64,000 nt of DNA. It comes from Methylorubrum salsuginis (GTDB lineage Bacteria > Pseudomonadota > Alphaproteobacteria > Rhizobiales > Beijerinckiaceae). The notes beneath the pieces are model-generated. The model was not told where the DNA came from. It saw only the letters and a list, made by a program, of their open reading frames with translations, and made no database searches. The translations under genes and the position numbers were made by a program. The stretch lies in contig NZ_FOSV01000001.1 of NCBI RefSeq assembly GCF_900114375.1, positions 364,600 through 428,599 on the forward strand. The letters are read 5' to 3'. Positions 10,591 through 19,928 of the stretch are shown one piece after another. Within the stretch, counting starts at the first letter, position 1; each line of letters opens with the position of its first letter.

Positions 10591-12738
10591 ATGCGGACGG
10601 AACAGGGACTTCTCGCGGCCGGGATGTTGGCCGGGACGATCCTGTCGGGCGGGACGGTGCCGGTTTTCGCCCAGCAGGCGACGACGCTGGAGGAACTGAG
10701 CGTCACCGCGAGTCCGGTCCAGCCGGCGCTCAAGCCCGTGGCCGGCGCCCTCCCGACCTCGTCCGCCCGCACGCCGACCGGGGTGCTGCCGGTGGTGACC
10801 GATTCGTTCTCGTCGGTGACGGTGTTGACCCGCTCCGAGATCGAGCGCTCGCAGCCGACCCAGCTCGGTGACGCCCTGTTCGACAAGCCGGGCCTGTCGG
10901 CCTCCAGCTTCGCGCCCGGCGCCGCCTCGCGCCCGATCATCCGCGGCCTCGACAACACCCGCGTGCGCATCCAGGAGAACGGCGTCGGCGTCGGCGACGT
11001 CTCGGAATTGTCCGAGGACCATGCGGTGCCGATCAACCCGATCGCCGCCGACCGGATCGAGGTGGTGCGCGGCCCCGCGGCGCTCCGCTACGGCAGCCAG
11101 GCGATCGGCGGCGTGGTGGCGGCCGAGAACAACCGGGTGCCGACCTTCATCCCCGTGGGCGGCATCGCCGGCCGGGTGACGACGGGCTATTCGAGCGTCG
11201 ACAACGGCTACAACACCGCGGCCAGCGTGGATGCGGGCGGCGGCGGCGTCGCCGTCCACGCCGACGGCTTCCGCAGCCAGGGCGACAGCTACAACACGCC
11301 CGCCGGCATCCAGGCGAACTCGCAATACGTCTCGCAGGGCGGCTCGGTCGGCATCTCGGCGATCGGTGACCGCGGCTTCGTCGGCATCTCCTACAGCCAT
11401 TACGACGCCCTCTACGGCATCCCCGGCGGCGGCTCGGCGGAGCGCCGCGTGCTGATCGACCCGGTTCAGGACCGGCTGCTGGCGCGGGGCGAATACCGTC
11501 CGCTCGAAGGGCCGTTCGCGGTGATCCGCTTCTGGGCCGGCGGCTCGGTCTACAAGCACAACGAGAGCGGGCTGGAGGAGGACGGCTTCCGGGCCATCGG
11601 CTCCACCTTCAAGAGCCGCGAGGTCGAGGGCCGGGTCGAGGCGCAGCACGTGCCGGTCGATCTCGGCTTCGGCGTGCTCACCGGCGCGCTCGGCGTCCAG
11701 TCGGACCGGCGGGTGCTCGGCACCTCGGGCGAGGCGGGCGGGCTCCTGGCGCCGACCGATGCGCGCGCCAACGCCCTCTACGTGTTCGAGGAACTGGCGC
11801 TGCCCTCCGGCACGCGCTTCCAGGCGGCGGGCCGCATCGAGGGCACGCGCGCGACCGGCACGGCGACGAACTTCCCCGGCGACTACCTGCCCGGCCCGGT
11901 CGATCCGCTGGAATACGACCGCCGCCGCCGCTTCGCCCCCAAGAGCGCGAGCTTCGGCGTGCTGCAGGACCTGCCGGGCGATTTCGTCGCGAGCCTGACG
12001 GGCAGTTACGTCGAGCGCGCGCCCTCCGTGCTCGAACTCTATTCGCGCGGTCCGCACGAGGCGACCGAGACCTTCGAGATCGGCAATCCGAACCTGAAGC
12101 TGGAGCGGGCCCGCACCCTCGAACTCGGCATCCGCCGGGCGGTCGGGCCGTTGCGCCTTGACGCCACCGGCTACGTCACCCGCTACACCGGCTTCATCTA
12201 CAAGCGCGAGACCGGCACCTTCTGCGGCGACGAATTCTCGACCTGCGGCGCCGAGGACGAGCTGCGCCAGATCGTCTACACCCAGGCCAACGCGCAGTTC
12301 TACGGGGCCGAGATCGGCGCCCAGCTCGACCTGATCCCCGTCGGCAACGGCTTCATCGGTCTCGACGCGCAGTACGATTTCGTCCGGGCGCAGTTCGACA
12401 ACGGCAGCTACGTGCCGCGCATTCCGCCCCACCGGGTCGGCGGCGGCGCCTATCTGCGGGCCGACGGCTGGTATGCCCGCGTCTTCCTGCTCCACGCCTT
12501 CGCCCACACCGAGACCGCCCCGATCGAGACGCCGACGCCGGGCTGGGACGATCTGCGCGCCGAGATCAGCTACACCAAGCCGCTGGATCCGGCGGTCTAC
12601 GGCGCGAGCGAGATCACCCTAGGGCTGCAGGGGCGCAACCTGCTCGACGACCGCATCCGCAACTCGGCCTCGTTCAAGAAGGACGAGATCCTGTTGCCGG
12701 GCCGGAACCTGCGGCTGTTCCTGACGGCGCGGTTCTGA
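10591..12738 (+). CDS. TonB-dependent outer-membrane receptor (possibly ZnuD-like zinc receptor)
   Basis: A 715-residue outer-membrane transporter with a signal peptide ending near VFAQQA. The plug domain (about 65-180) shows RPIIRGLDNTRVRIQENG and ADRIEVVRGPAALRYGSQAI, classic TonB-receptor plug signatures. The rest is a beta-barrel ending in the aromatic sequence LRLFLTARF. The plug has GVGVGDVSELSEDHAVPI and the barrel end has LLHAFAHTETAPIETPTPGWDDL; as I remember them these resemble zinc receptors of the ZnuD type rather than siderophore or cobalamin receptors. Two Zur-like boxes upstream agree with that. A single Cys pair is visible at FCGDEFSTCG in an external loop. The zinc assignment is inference; receptor status is secure. 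Confidence 0.9.
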   Translation: MRTEQGLLAAGMLAGTILSGGTVPVFAQQATTLEELSVTASPVQPALKPVAGALPTSSARTPTGVLPVVTDSFSSVTVLTRSEIERSQPTQLGDALFDKPGLSASSFAPGAASRPIIRGLDNTRVRIQENGVGVGDVSELSEDHAVPINPIAADRIEVVRGPAALRYGSQAIGGVVAAENNRVPTFIPVGGIAGRVTTGYSSVDNGYNTAASVDAGGGGVAVHADGFRSQGDSYNTPAGIQANSQYVSQGGSVGISAIGDRGFVGISYSHYDALYGIPGGGSAERRVLIDPVQDRLLARGEYRPLEGPFAVIRFWAGGSVYKHNESGLEEDGFRAIGSTFKSREVEGRVEAQHVPVDLGFGVLTGALGVQSDRRVLGTSGEAGGLLAPTDARANALYVFEELALPSGTRFQAAGRIEGTRATGTATNFPGDYLPGPVDPLEYDRRRRFAPKSASFGVLQDLPGDFVASLTGSYVERAPSVLELYSRGPHEATETFEIGNPNLKLERARTLELGIRRAVGPLRLDATGYVTRYTGFIYKRETGTFCGDEFSTCGAEDELRQIVYTQANAQFYGAEIGAQLDLIPVGNGFIGLDAQYDFVRAQFDNGSYVPRIPPHRVGGGAYLRADGWYARVFLLHAFAHTETAPIETPTPGWDDLRAEISYTKPLDPAVYGASEITLGLQGRNLLDDRIRNSASFKKDEILLPGRNLRLFLTARF

Positions 12739-12785
12739 AGCATCGGCCCGAAAGGTGGGAACCGGCTTTCGGCAGAAGCCGATGC
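12739..12785 (+). repeat. REP-like palindromic element, family A
   Basis: Begins AGCATCGGCCCGAAAGG and ends GCCGATGC, forming a hairpin with the outer arms GCATCGGC/GCCGATGC and inner arms CCGAAAG/CTTTCGG. The same element recurs at 30544-30592, 37690-37735, 37751-37796, 61589-61633 (minus) and 62897-62943. Here it abuts the receptor stop codon and may act as a terminator. Confidence 0.8.
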
Positions 12786-12807
12786 GGCACAATGAAGGAG
12801 AGCATCG

Positions 12808-12847
12808 CCGTCATTCCGGGTTCGCTTATCAGCGCCCCGGATGACGG
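12808..12847. repeat. Intergenic inverted repeat CCGTCATTCCGGG
   Basis: CCGTCATTCCGGG (12808-12820) pairs with CCCGGATGACGG (12836-12847), one bulged T, 15-bp loop. A short palindrome of the sort often scattered between alphaproteobacterial genes. Only one copy was noticed in this window. Confidence 0.55.
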
Positions 12848-12941
12848 CGGAGGGGTAGGGGCGGGGCTTTGGTCCTCCGCCCGAGCATTCGACAGGCCCC
12901 GATCCGGGACGTAGGATCGCCCTCGTCATCAGGAGGCGATC

Positions 12942-13367
12942 ATGGCGATGCAGGCTCCGGCCATCCTGGCTCCCGTCACGGGATCCCGGCTGCGCGTCGG
13001 CCCCCGCGCCCTGCTCCTTACCGCGACCTTCCTCGCCGCCGGGGCCGTGCTGGCGACGTATGACGGTTCGGCCAAGGCTTCCGTCGAGGCCGATCTCGCC
13101 CGCGTGCTGCAATTCATGGCCGCGCTCAAGCTCGCCTTCGCGGCCTGTGCGCTGGGCGTGTCGTGGTGGCGGCTCGGCCGTCCCGCCGAGGGCTGGCGGG
13201 GGATCGCCTACGTCGCGGGCCCGCCGCTCTCCGTCGCTGGCGGGCTGATGATGCTGTCCCTGGCCCATCCGGGGCTGGCTGCCATCGGCGTCCATGCCGG
13301 GCTGGCGGCGGTGATCGCCGCTGCCCTGACCGACAAGGCTTTCTTCGCGGGCCGGCGGAGAGCGTAG
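12942..13367 (+). CDS. Hypothetical four-helix membrane protein
   Basis: 141 residues, not recognised. Four hydrophobic stretches can be seen, at about residues 22-40 (ALLLTATFLAAGAVLATY), 58-76, 88-108 and 112-130, so it is likely an integral inner-membrane protein with both ends inside. The start ATG follows AGGAGGCGATC, an excellent ribosome site, which supports translation. The gene is monocistronic: a repeat-bearing gap lies upstream and the convergent chemoreceptor stop is only 5 bp downstream. No function is proposed. Confidence 0.75.
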   Translation: MAMQAPAILAPVTGSRLRVGPRALLLTATFLAAGAVLATYDGSAKASVEADLARVLQFMAALKLAFAACALGVSWWRLGRPAEGWRGIAYVAGPPLSVAGGLMMLSLAHPGLAAIGVHAGLAAVIAAALTDKAFFAGRRRA

Positions 13368-13372
13368 CCCGA

Positions 13373-15052
13373 TCAGGCGGCGCGGACGCGGGCGAGGAAG
13401 CTCGCGACCTCGGCGCTGAGATGCTCGGATTGCCGCGACAGCGCCGCGGAGGCCGACAGCACGTGGTCTGCTGCGGCACCCGTCCGCTCGGAGGCCTGGG
13501 CCACCTCGACGATGCTGCCCGTGACCGCGCTGGCCCCGCTCGCCGCCTGGGCGACGTTGCGCACGATCTCTTGCGTCGCGGCGCCCTGCTCCTCCACCGC
13601 CGCCGCGATGCCGGTGCTCATCGTGTCGATCTCGCGGATGCGGCCCGAGATTGCGCCGATGGCGCTCACCGCCTGATCGGTCGCCCCCTGGATCGCGCCG
13701 ATCTGGCCTGCGATCTCGTCGGTGGCCCGCGCGGTCTGGCTCGCGAGTTCCTTCACCTCGGAGGCCACCACCGCGAAGCCGCGGCCCGCCTCGCCGGCCC
13801 GCGCGGCCTCGATCGTGGCGTTCAGCGCCAGAAGGTTGGTCTGCGCGGCGATGTTGGAGATCAGGCCGACCATGTCGCCGATCTTGGCCGAACTGAGCTT
13901 CAGCGCCTGGACCGAGGCCGCGGTCCGGTCGGCCTCGGCCACGGCGGTCTGGGCGAGCGCCGCCGAATTGCCGACCTGTCGGCCGATCTCGTGCACCGAG
14001 GAACCCAGCTCCTCGGCTGCCGCCGCCACGGTGTTGACGTTGGCGGCCGCCTCCTCCGCCGAGGCCGCGACGGTGCCGGACCGTGCGGCGGTCTGCGCGG
14101 CGCTCGCCGTCATCCGCTGCGCCGTGGCCTGAAGCTCGCTGGCGGACGACGACACCGTCTCGACGATGCCGCCCACCGCCCGCTCGAACCCGTCGGCCAT
14201 CTGCCGCATGCCGGCCTTGCGCTGCTCCTCGGCCGAGGCGCGGGCGAGCCGCGTCTCCTCCTCCAACTGCCGTGTGCGCAGGATGTTGTCGCGCGAGGCC
14301 TCGACCGCGCCCGCGATCGCCCCGATCTCGTTGGTGCGGCCGGTGAACGGTACCTCGCCCTGCGCGTCGCCTGCGGCCAGCGCCCGCATCCGCGCGATCA
14401 GGCGGTCGAGGGGGCGGGTGAGGCCGAGTACCACGAAGGCGAGGCCGGCGAGTCCGGCCGCGAGACCGAGGCCGCCGAGCAAAGCCGTCAGCCAGATCGC
14501 GGTCTCGTAGGTGCCGGCCGCCGCCATGCGGGCGCGGTCGCCGCCCTCGATGTTGATGGCCGTGCCCCGATCGAGCATCTTCACGGCGCCCTCGAAGCTC
14601 GTGCGGGAGGCCGCGAACAGCTCGCCGATCCGCCTCGCGTCGCCCGCGAGCGCCGCGGCCTGAAGCTGACCGCGCACCGCGAGGTAGTCGTCCCAGGTTC
14701 GGCGGAAGGTGGTCCAGGCGGCCCGCTCCTCCTCGCTCGCGATCAGCGGGACGTAGCGGGCGGCCACCGCCTCGGCCTCGGCGAGCCGCCCGTCGCCGGT
14801 CTTGACCAAGTCGGCGTGAGGCTCCGTTGTCGCGACGAAGCGGGCATCGACCAGCCGCAGGCGGGTGATCCGATACTTGAGTTCGCCGAGTTCGCGCACG
14901 CTCGGCAGCCAGTTGTCCGACAGGTCGATTGCATTGGTGTTGACCGCGCGGAGCTGGCTAAGGCTCAAGGCGCCCTGCGCCAGGATCGCCAGGGAGAGCC
15001 CACCCACCAAACCGATGAGCGTGTGTTTGACTCGAACGTTCACGGCTTGCAT
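13373..15052 (-). CDS. Methyl-accepting chemotaxis protein
   Basis: A 559-residue chemoreceptor and close architectural paralogue of the one at 442-2127. TM1 at about 10-30 ([19 protein letters not shown]), a helical periplasmic sensor, TM2 near 187-210, HAMP with a Pro-Leu start (TRPLDRLI), and the signalling tip [18 protein letters not shown] plus [18 protein letters not shown]. Both receptors end in nearly the same way ([13 protein letters not shown] and [13 protein letters not shown]) without a CheR/CheB docking pentapeptide. The sensor domains differ more than the signalling parts, so ligands probably differ. The gene is transcribed alone. Confidence 0.95.
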   Translation of the reverse strand: MQAVNVRVKHTLIGLVGGLSLAILAQGALSLSQLRAVNTNAIDLSDNWLPSVRELGELKYRITRLRLVDARFVATTEPHADLVKTGDGRLAEAEAVAARYVPLIASEEERAAWTTFRRTWDDYLAVRGQLQAAALAGDARRIGELFAASRTSFEGAVKMLDRGTAINIEGGDRARMAAAGTYETAIWLTALLGGLGLAAGLAGLAFVVLGLTRPLDRLIARMRALAAGDAQGEVPFTGRTNEIGAIAGAVEASRDNILRTRQLEEETRLARASAEEQRKAGMRQMADGFERAVGGIVETVSSSASELQATAQRMTASAAQTAARSGTVAASAEEAAANVNTVAAAAEELGSSVHEIGRQVGNSAALAQTAVAEADRTAASVQALKLSSAKIGDMVGLISNIAAQTNLLALNATIEAARAGEAGRGFAVVASEVKELASQTARATDEIAGQIGAIQGATDQAVSAIGAISGRIREIDTMSTGIAAAVEEQGAATQEIVRNVAQAASGASAVTGSIVEVAQASERTGAAADHVLSASAALSRQSEHLSAEVASFLARVRAA

Positions 15053-15145
15053 TCCCGATGGATTCGACGATCCTTCGGCAACCGGGTGAACGGACGGTAA
15101 AGCTCTTTTATTTGTGATCGTGTCTCGGAATATGTCCGGACGCGC

Positions 15146-16042
15146 TCAAGCGCGGCGGGCCGTCCGCCACAGCCGCCAGATCTTGCGCCAGCGGGCGATC
15201 TCGACCGACGTGTTGAGCGGGTCGTAGCCGGGCCGCTCCATCGCCGCGAGATAGGGCTCGACCAGGGCTGCCGGCAGGAAGGCGGGGCGTGCGGCGGGCG
15301 CGATGGTGGCCCGCGCCGCCTGATAGGATGCGAGGTGCTGGCGCGCCAGCGCGCGCAATTCGGCGCAGGCGCGCACGAGGCCGGGGCCGCCGCGGCCCGA
15401 CACGATGTCCTCGCGGGTGACGCCGTTCTTCCGCAACAGGTCGCCGGGCAGGTAGACCTGCCCCTGGCGGGCGTGCCAGGGCAAGGCGCGCAATAGCCCG
15501 GTGATGCCGTAGGCCACGCCCGCATGGCCCGCGGCCGCCGCGCCGCCGGGCTCGGCCCCGTCGGCCAGCACCAGGGCGGAGAGGCGGATCAGCGAGGCGG
15601 CGGTCTCGCCGCAATAGCCCTCCAGATCGTTCACCCGCGGCATCGGGTCGTCGTAGAGGTCGAACACCCGGGCATCGATCAGATCGACGAAGGGCTGGCG
15701 CCCGAGCCGGCGGGCGACGATGGCGTCTTCGAGCGCCGCCGCGACGGGATTGGCCCGCACGTCGCCCCGCGCCTCGCCCTGAAGCGCGTCGCGCCACCAT
15801 TGCAGGCGGATCTCGCCGGCCATCGGGTTGCCCGCGGCCTCCCTTACGCGGGCCACCGTGAGGCTGAAGGCCGAGAGCGCGAACAGGTGCGGCCGGACGG
15901 CGGCCGGGGCGAACAGGGTGGCGAAGTAGCGGTCGGGGTCGCCGTCGCGCACCAACTCCTCACAATGGCGGAAGGCGAAGGCGAGGCCGCCGCCGCTCTC
16001 GGGGGCGGGGCTCGGCGCGGTGCGGGTCTCGGGGCGCGTCAT
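15146..16042 (-). CDS. Phytoene/squalene synthase family protein, NDUFAF6-like
   Basis: 298 residues with the isoprenyl synthase fold: FALSAFSLTVARVREAAGNP, QWWRDAL, an aspartate-rich segment DARVFDLYDDPMP, and GHAGVAYGITGLLRALPWHA with QVYLPGDLL. In mitochondria the homologue NDUFAF6 helps assemble complex I rather than making phytoene. This copy lies at the end of the yajC-secD-secF-Mth938 run, the setting typical of the bacterial NDUFAF6 relatives, not in a carotenoid or hopanoid cluster. The canonical DxxxD pair is weaker than in CrtB. Best reading: membrane-protein or complex I assembly factor. A true prenyl synthase is the alternative. Confidence 0.82.
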   Translation of the reverse strand: MTRPETRTAPSPAPESGGGLAFAFRHCEELVRDGDPDRYFATLFAPAAVRPHLFALSAFSLTVARVREAAGNPMAGEIRLQWWRDALQGEARGDVRANPVAAALEDAIVARRLGRQPFVDLIDARVFDLYDDPMPRVNDLEGYCGETAASLIRLSALVLADGAEPGGAAAAGHAGVAYGITGLLRALPWHARQGQVYLPGDLLRKNGVTREDIVSGRGGPGLVRACAELRALARQHLASYQAARATIAPAARPAFLPAALVEPYLAAMERPGYDPLNTSVEIARWRKIWRLWRTARRA

Positions 16043-16144
16043 GGAGCGGGGCTCATGCGGCGTCGGGTGGGATGCGGGCGCCGCGAGCGGCGCATCTCGG
16101 GAAACGCCCCGGCGCGGCCGGTTCTCCCGGACGCGTCCGAGGCA

Positions 16145-16531
16145 CTACGGCACGGCGATCAGGGCGGCCGCGACCTTGCGGTTCTCCGCGGCCAGGATGT
16201 TGTACGTGCGCGCCGCCGCCCCCGTCTGCATCGCATCGAGGCCGATGCCCGCGGCCTTCAGGCGCTGCCGCAGGGGATCGGGCAGGAACACGATGTCGGC
16301 GCCGGTGCCGACGAGGAGGAGTTCGATCGCCTCGCGCTCGGCGAGCACGGCGGCGAGGCTCGCCGTCGTGATGGCGTCGGCCCGCTCCACCGCCCAGGCG
16401 TGGACGCCGGACGGCAGCATCAGGATCGAGCCCCGGTGCGACATGTCGCCGAAGCGGAATCCCCCGTTGCCGTAGGCGTCGATGCCGTGGCGGCCGGGCA
16501 GGAAGCCGCCGGGGCGCGGGCCTGCGCTCAC
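16145..16531 (-). CDS. Mth938-like domain protein, NDUFAF3-like
   Basis: A 128-residue single-domain protein. IDAYGNGGFRFGDMSHRGSI, then AVERADAITTASLAAVL, ELLLVGTGADIVFLP and GIGLDAMQTGAAARTYNIL, are the hallmark stretches of the Mth938/DUF498 family. The human relative NDUFAF3 works in complex I assembly, and published work on NDUFAF3 noted its gene-order link with secDF in bacteria. Here it starts 7 bp after the secF stop, so the linkage holds. It probably acts at the inner membrane with the phytoene-synthase-like protein encoded about 100 bp downstream. Confidence 0.88.
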   Translation of the reverse strand: MSAGPRPGGFLPGRHGIDAYGNGGFRFGDMSHRGSILMLPSGVHAWAVERADAITTASLAAVLAEREAIELLLVGTGADIVFLPDPLRQRLKAAGIGLDAMQTGAAARTYNILAAENRKVAAALIAVP

Positions 16532-16538
16532 CGTCCGC

Positions 16539-17486
16539 TCACTCCGCCGCCTGCCGCGCCAGGCGGGTCTCGCGCTGGCCCGATTTCGCGCCGGACAGGG
16601 TCAGGCCGATATAGATCAGCGACGGCGTCGAGACGAAGATCGCCGAGTAGGTGCAGATCACGACGCCGGCCAGCATCACCACGGCGAAGCCCTTGATCGC
16701 CTCGCCGCCGAACAGCACCAGCGCGACCAGCGACAGCGTGGTCGACATCGAGGTCATCACCGTGCGCGACATCGTGGAGTTGATCGACAGGTTGAGCAGG
16801 TCGACCACCGGAATGGTCTTGTAGCGGCGCATCAGCTCGCGGGTGCGGTCGAACACCACCACGGTCTCGTTGAGCGAGTAGCCTACGATGGTCAGGATCG
16901 CGGCGATCGAGGTCATGTTGAACTCGATCCGGGTGACGATGAAGACGCCGACCGTCAGCACGATGTCGTGCAGGGTGCCGACGATGGCGCCCAGCGCCAG
17001 CTCGCGCTCGAAGCGGAACCACAGGTAGAGCAGCACCGCGAGCACCGAGAGCACGACGCCGACGGTGCCGGACTGGACCAGCTCGCCCGAGACGCGGGGG
17101 CCCACGGTCTCGGTGCGGCGGAACTCGTAATGCGCGTCGAAGGCGGCGTGCGCCTTCTGCATGACCGCGGTCTGACCCTGCTCGCCGGCCTGGAGCGGGA
17201 AGCGCACCAGCACCTGCCCCTCGCCGCCGAGTTCCTGCACCTCGGTCTCGCCGAAGCCGAAGCCGTTGGCGGTCTCGCGGATCTCGGCCACGTCCGACTT
17301 CTGGCCGGGTTTCACCTGCAGCTCGACGAGCGTGCCGCCCTTGAAGTCGATGCCGTAGTTGAGCCCCATGGTGAGGAACAGCACCACGGTTGCCACGGAG
17401 ACGATCGCCGAGAGCGGGAAGGTGAGCCGCCGGAACCGCATGAAGTCGAAATGCGATTCGTCGGGCCAGAGGCGGAGCAGGCGCAT
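16539..17486 (-). CDS. secF: Protein translocase subunit SecF
   Basis: A 315-residue inner-membrane protein that, with SecD and YajC, uses the proton gradient to pull exported proteins through SecYEG. Signature features: LNYGIDFKGGTLVEL in the first periplasmic domain, then six helices with GYSLNETVVVFDRTRELMR and the MSTTLSLVALVLFGGEAIKGFA C-terminal helices. The start MRLLRLWPDESHFDF at 17484-17486 was chosen because SecF proteins begin about here; a longer frame would add 22 atypical residues. It lies 82 bp after secD in the same direction, with the Mth938-like gene following closely. Confidence 0.94.
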   Translation of the reverse strand: MRLLRLWPDESHFDFMRFRRLTFPLSAIVSVATVVLFLTMGLNYGIDFKGGTLVELQVKPGQKSDVAEIRETANGFGFGETEVQELGGEGQVLVRFPLQAGEQGQTAVMQKAHAAFDAHYEFRRTETVGPRVSGELVQSGTVGVVLSVLAVLLYLWFRFERELALGAIVGTLHDIVLTVGVFIVTRIEFNMTSIAAILTIVGYSLNETVVVFDRTRELMRRYKTIPVVDLLNLSINSTMSRTVMTSMSTTLSLVALVLFGGEAIKGFAVVMLAGVVICTYSAIFVSTPSLIYIGLTLSGAKSGQRETRLARQAAE

Positions 17487-17568
17487 GGTCGGTCTCGGAG
17501 CCTGAAGGCGGCGGGGCGCCTTCCATACATACGGCGAGGCGGCCTGCCGCACGGCAGGCCGGGAGCGA

Positions 17569-19173
17569 TCAGAACGGCAGGGCCTTGGGCCGGAAGGTCT
17601 TGTACCACACCGCGATCATCATGCGGGTCAGCGTCACCGCCGTGATGACCGTGGTGAGGATGCCGAGGATGAACACCACGGCGAACCCCTTCACCGGACC
17701 CGAGCCCATGAAGAACAGGATGAGGGCGGCGATCGCCATGGTCGAGTTCGAGTCGATGATGGTGGCGAACGCCCGGTCGAAGCCGGCCTGCAGCGCCGAG
17801 ACCAGCGAGCGGCCGGAGCGAGCCTCCTCGCGCATGCGCTCGTAGATCAGCACGTTGGAATCGACCGCGGTGCCGATGGTGAGCACGATGCCGGCGATGC
17901 CGGGCAGCGTCATCGTCGCCTCCAGGACCGACATCAGGCCGAGGATGAGGCCGACATGGACGAACAGGGCGATGTTGGCGATGAAGCCGAACACGCCGTA
18001 GGTCGCGAACATGAAGATCACGACCAGCGCGGCGGCCACCAGCGTCGCCTTCGTGCCGGCATCGATCGAGTCGCGGCCGAGGCCGGGGCCGACCACGCGG
18101 CGCTCGACCACCGTCAGCTTGGCCGGCAGCGCGCCGGCCCGCAGCAGCACCGAGAGGTCGTTGGCGTCCTTGACGGTGAAGTTGCCGGTGATCTGGCCCG
18201 AGCCGCCGGTGATGGCCGAGCGGATCACGGGGGCCGACTGCACCACGCCGTCGAGGACGATCGCCATGCGGCGCCCGACGTTCTCCGAGGTCGCCTGACC
18301 GAATTTCTGGGCGCCGCGCAGGTTGAACTTGAAGCTCACCATCGGTTCCTGGGTCTGCGGGTCGAAGGCCGGCTGGGCGTCGGTGAGATCGCTGCCGTCG
18401 GCCATCACGCGCCGCTCGACCGGCACCTTGGCGCCGCCCTCGTCCTTCGAGGGCAGCATGTCGACGTCGCCCGAGGGCGAGTCGGCGATCATGCGGAACT
18501 CGAGCTTGGCGGTCTTGCCGAGCTGGTTCTCCAGCTCCTGCGGGTCCTGAAGGCCCGGCACCTGGATCAGGATGCGGTCGGCACCCTGCTGCTGGATCGA
18601 CGGCTCGCGGGTGCCGCCGATGTCGATGCGGCGGCGCACCACCTCGATCGCCTGCGTCACCGCCCGGCGGGTCCGCTCGTTGATGCCGGCATCGGTCAGG
18701 GTGAGCTGCACCGTGCCGCTCTCGTTCTCGTTGACGGCGAGCGTCTGGCCGCCGCCGGGGCCGGCGAGCGGGTTGTTGATCGGCTGCGCCAGCTCGCGCA
18801 GCTTCGGCATCACCTTGGCGCGGGCGGCCGCATCGGGGATGCGGACTTCGACGCCGCGGTTGATGACGCGGATGCCGCCGTCGGGCGAGACCGCGGCCTC
18901 GCGCAGAACCCGGCGCACGTCGTCGCGCAGCCCCGTGACCATCGAGCGGATCAGGTCGGGCTGGTCGATCTCGAGCAGGATCTGCGAGCCGCCCTGGAGG
19001 TCGAGGCCGAGCACGATCGCCCGGGTCGGCACCATCCACTGGATCGACTTCGGCAGCGCGGCGACGAAGGCGTCACGCTTCTCCTTCGAGAAGAAGCTCG
19101 GAACCGCGAGGCTCAGGCCGATCAGGATGATCGCCAAGGTCGCGAAAATCTTGGATTTCGAGAAGCGCAGCAT
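17569..19173 (-). CDS. secD: Protein translocase subunit SecD
   Basis: A 534-residue partner of SecF. After the N-terminal helix (FATLAIILIGLSLAVPSFF) comes the large periplasmic P1 domain beginning GLDLQGGSQILLEID, with the PFAM-typical GGTREPSIQQQGADRILIQ and QLGKTAKLEFRM. The C-terminal membrane domain has AATMTLPGIAGIVLTIGTAV-type helices followed by DSNVLIYERMREE. MLRFSKSKIFATL at 19171-19173 is the natural start; an upstream ATG would add 18 residues. Gene order yajC-secD-secF on one strand indicates a single operon. Confidence 0.95.
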   Translation of the reverse strand: MLRFSKSKIFATLAIILIGLSLAVPSFFSKEKRDAFVAALPKSIQWMVPTRAIVLGLDLQGGSQILLEIDQPDLIRSMVTGLRDDVRRVLREAAVSPDGGIRVINRGVEVRIPDAAARAKVMPKLRELAQPINNPLAGPGGGQTLAVNENESGTVQLTLTDAGINERTRRAVTQAIEVVRRRIDIGGTREPSIQQQGADRILIQVPGLQDPQELENQLGKTAKLEFRMIADSPSGDVDMLPSKDEGGAKVPVERRVMADGSDLTDAQPAFDPQTQEPMVSFKFNLRGAQKFGQATSENVGRRMAIVLDGVVQSAPVIRSAITGGSGQITGNFTVKDANDLSVLLRAGALPAKLTVVERRVVGPGLGRDSIDAGTKATLVAAALVVIFMFATYGVFGFIANIALFVHVGLILGLMSVLEATMTLPGIAGIVLTIGTAVDSNVLIYERMREEARSGRSLVSALQAGFDRAFATIIDSNSTMAIAALILFFMGSGPVKGFAVVFILGILTTVITAVTLTRMMIAVWYKTFRPKALPF

Positions 19174-19235
19174 CCGCCCGGTTCCGATTTTTGTCGTTGG
19201 TGCCGGGCTTTGGCCCGGCACGCTCAAGCGGTGCT

Positions 19236-19568
19236 TCAGGACGCCTTGACGGGGGCGCCCTTGACGCGGACCTCCGAGACCATCGAGCGCACCACCTTCA
19301 CGCGGACGTTCGGGGCGATCTCGACCTCGATCTCGGCGGCGTCGTCGAGCACCTTCGTCACGCGGCCGACGAGGCCGCCGGTCGTCACGATGGTGTCCTC
19401 GCGGCGCAGGTTCTTGACCATGCTCTGGTGGTCCTTGAGCCGGCGCTGCTGCGGGCGCAGGATCAGGAAGTACATGATCACGAAGATCAGGACGAAGGGG
19501 ACGAACTGCAACGCGACATCCGCGCCGCTCGCGGCTCCAGTTGCTTGCGCGAAGGCGGGGGTGATCAC
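19236..19568 (-). CDS. yajC: Preprotein translocase subunit YajC
   Basis: A 110-residue small membrane protein of the SecDF-YajC complex. One TM helix (LQFVPFVLIFVIMYFLILRP) is followed by the invariant RPQQRRLKDHQSMV and the cytosolic domain with EDTIVTTGGLVGRVTKV. A GTG start at 19566-19568 is preferred: AGGAG lies 9 bp upstream on the coding strand, and the product begins VITPAFAQATG, the usual YajC N-terminus. The longer frame from 19664 has no family-like sequence in its first 32 residues. It is the first gene of the operon. Confidence 0.92.
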   Translation of the reverse strand: MITPAFAQATGAASGADVALQFVPFVLIFVIMYFLILRPQQRRLKDHQSMVKNLRREDTIVTTGGLVGRVTKVLDDAAEIEVEIAPNVRVKVVRSMVSEVRVKGAPVKAS

Positions 19569-19928
19569 GCTGTCGGACTCCTGAAACGGGGACGGGCCCG
19601 CGCCTGAAGGGGCGGACCTTCGCGAGACGACGGGCCTGTCGAAAAGCGCGCGGACTATAGCCACGGGCGATTCGAAAGCAATCTCATGCTGCCCCGGCCT
19701 CGAACGCCGGCGGCCGCGTCCGCGGCCTTGGGCTTTCGCTTCGCTGGACGGCCTCGGCTGCCGCCGAGGCCCGCTCCGTGGGGCGCTCTTCGCGCCCGGC
19801 CATGCGGTGCTCCCGCGCGAGACGGGCGATAGCTCCGGCGCGGCTCCCCATTTCCACGGGAAGCGCCTACACAGCCGCGCGATCCGAGGGCATGTGCCCT
19901 CTCCTCAGACCCCGAACCGGACATCGCC
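19569..19928. promoter_or_regulatory. 360-bp intergenic region between divergent yajC and DUF815 genes
   Basis: Must hold the promoter of the yajC-secDF operon (leftward) and of the DUF815 gene (rightward). The right part is dense in short GC palindromes (CGGCGGCCGCG, GGCCTCGGCTGCCGCCGAGGCC near 19750-19773). No convincing gene and no clear -35/-10 pair was seen. Confidence 0.5.

Noticed and set aside
15146..16042. Carotenoid phytoene synthase (crtB) or hopanoid hpnC/hpnD
   Set aside because: No carotenoid or hopanoid neighbours, and the position after yajC-secDF-Mth938 fits the NDUFAF6-like group better.
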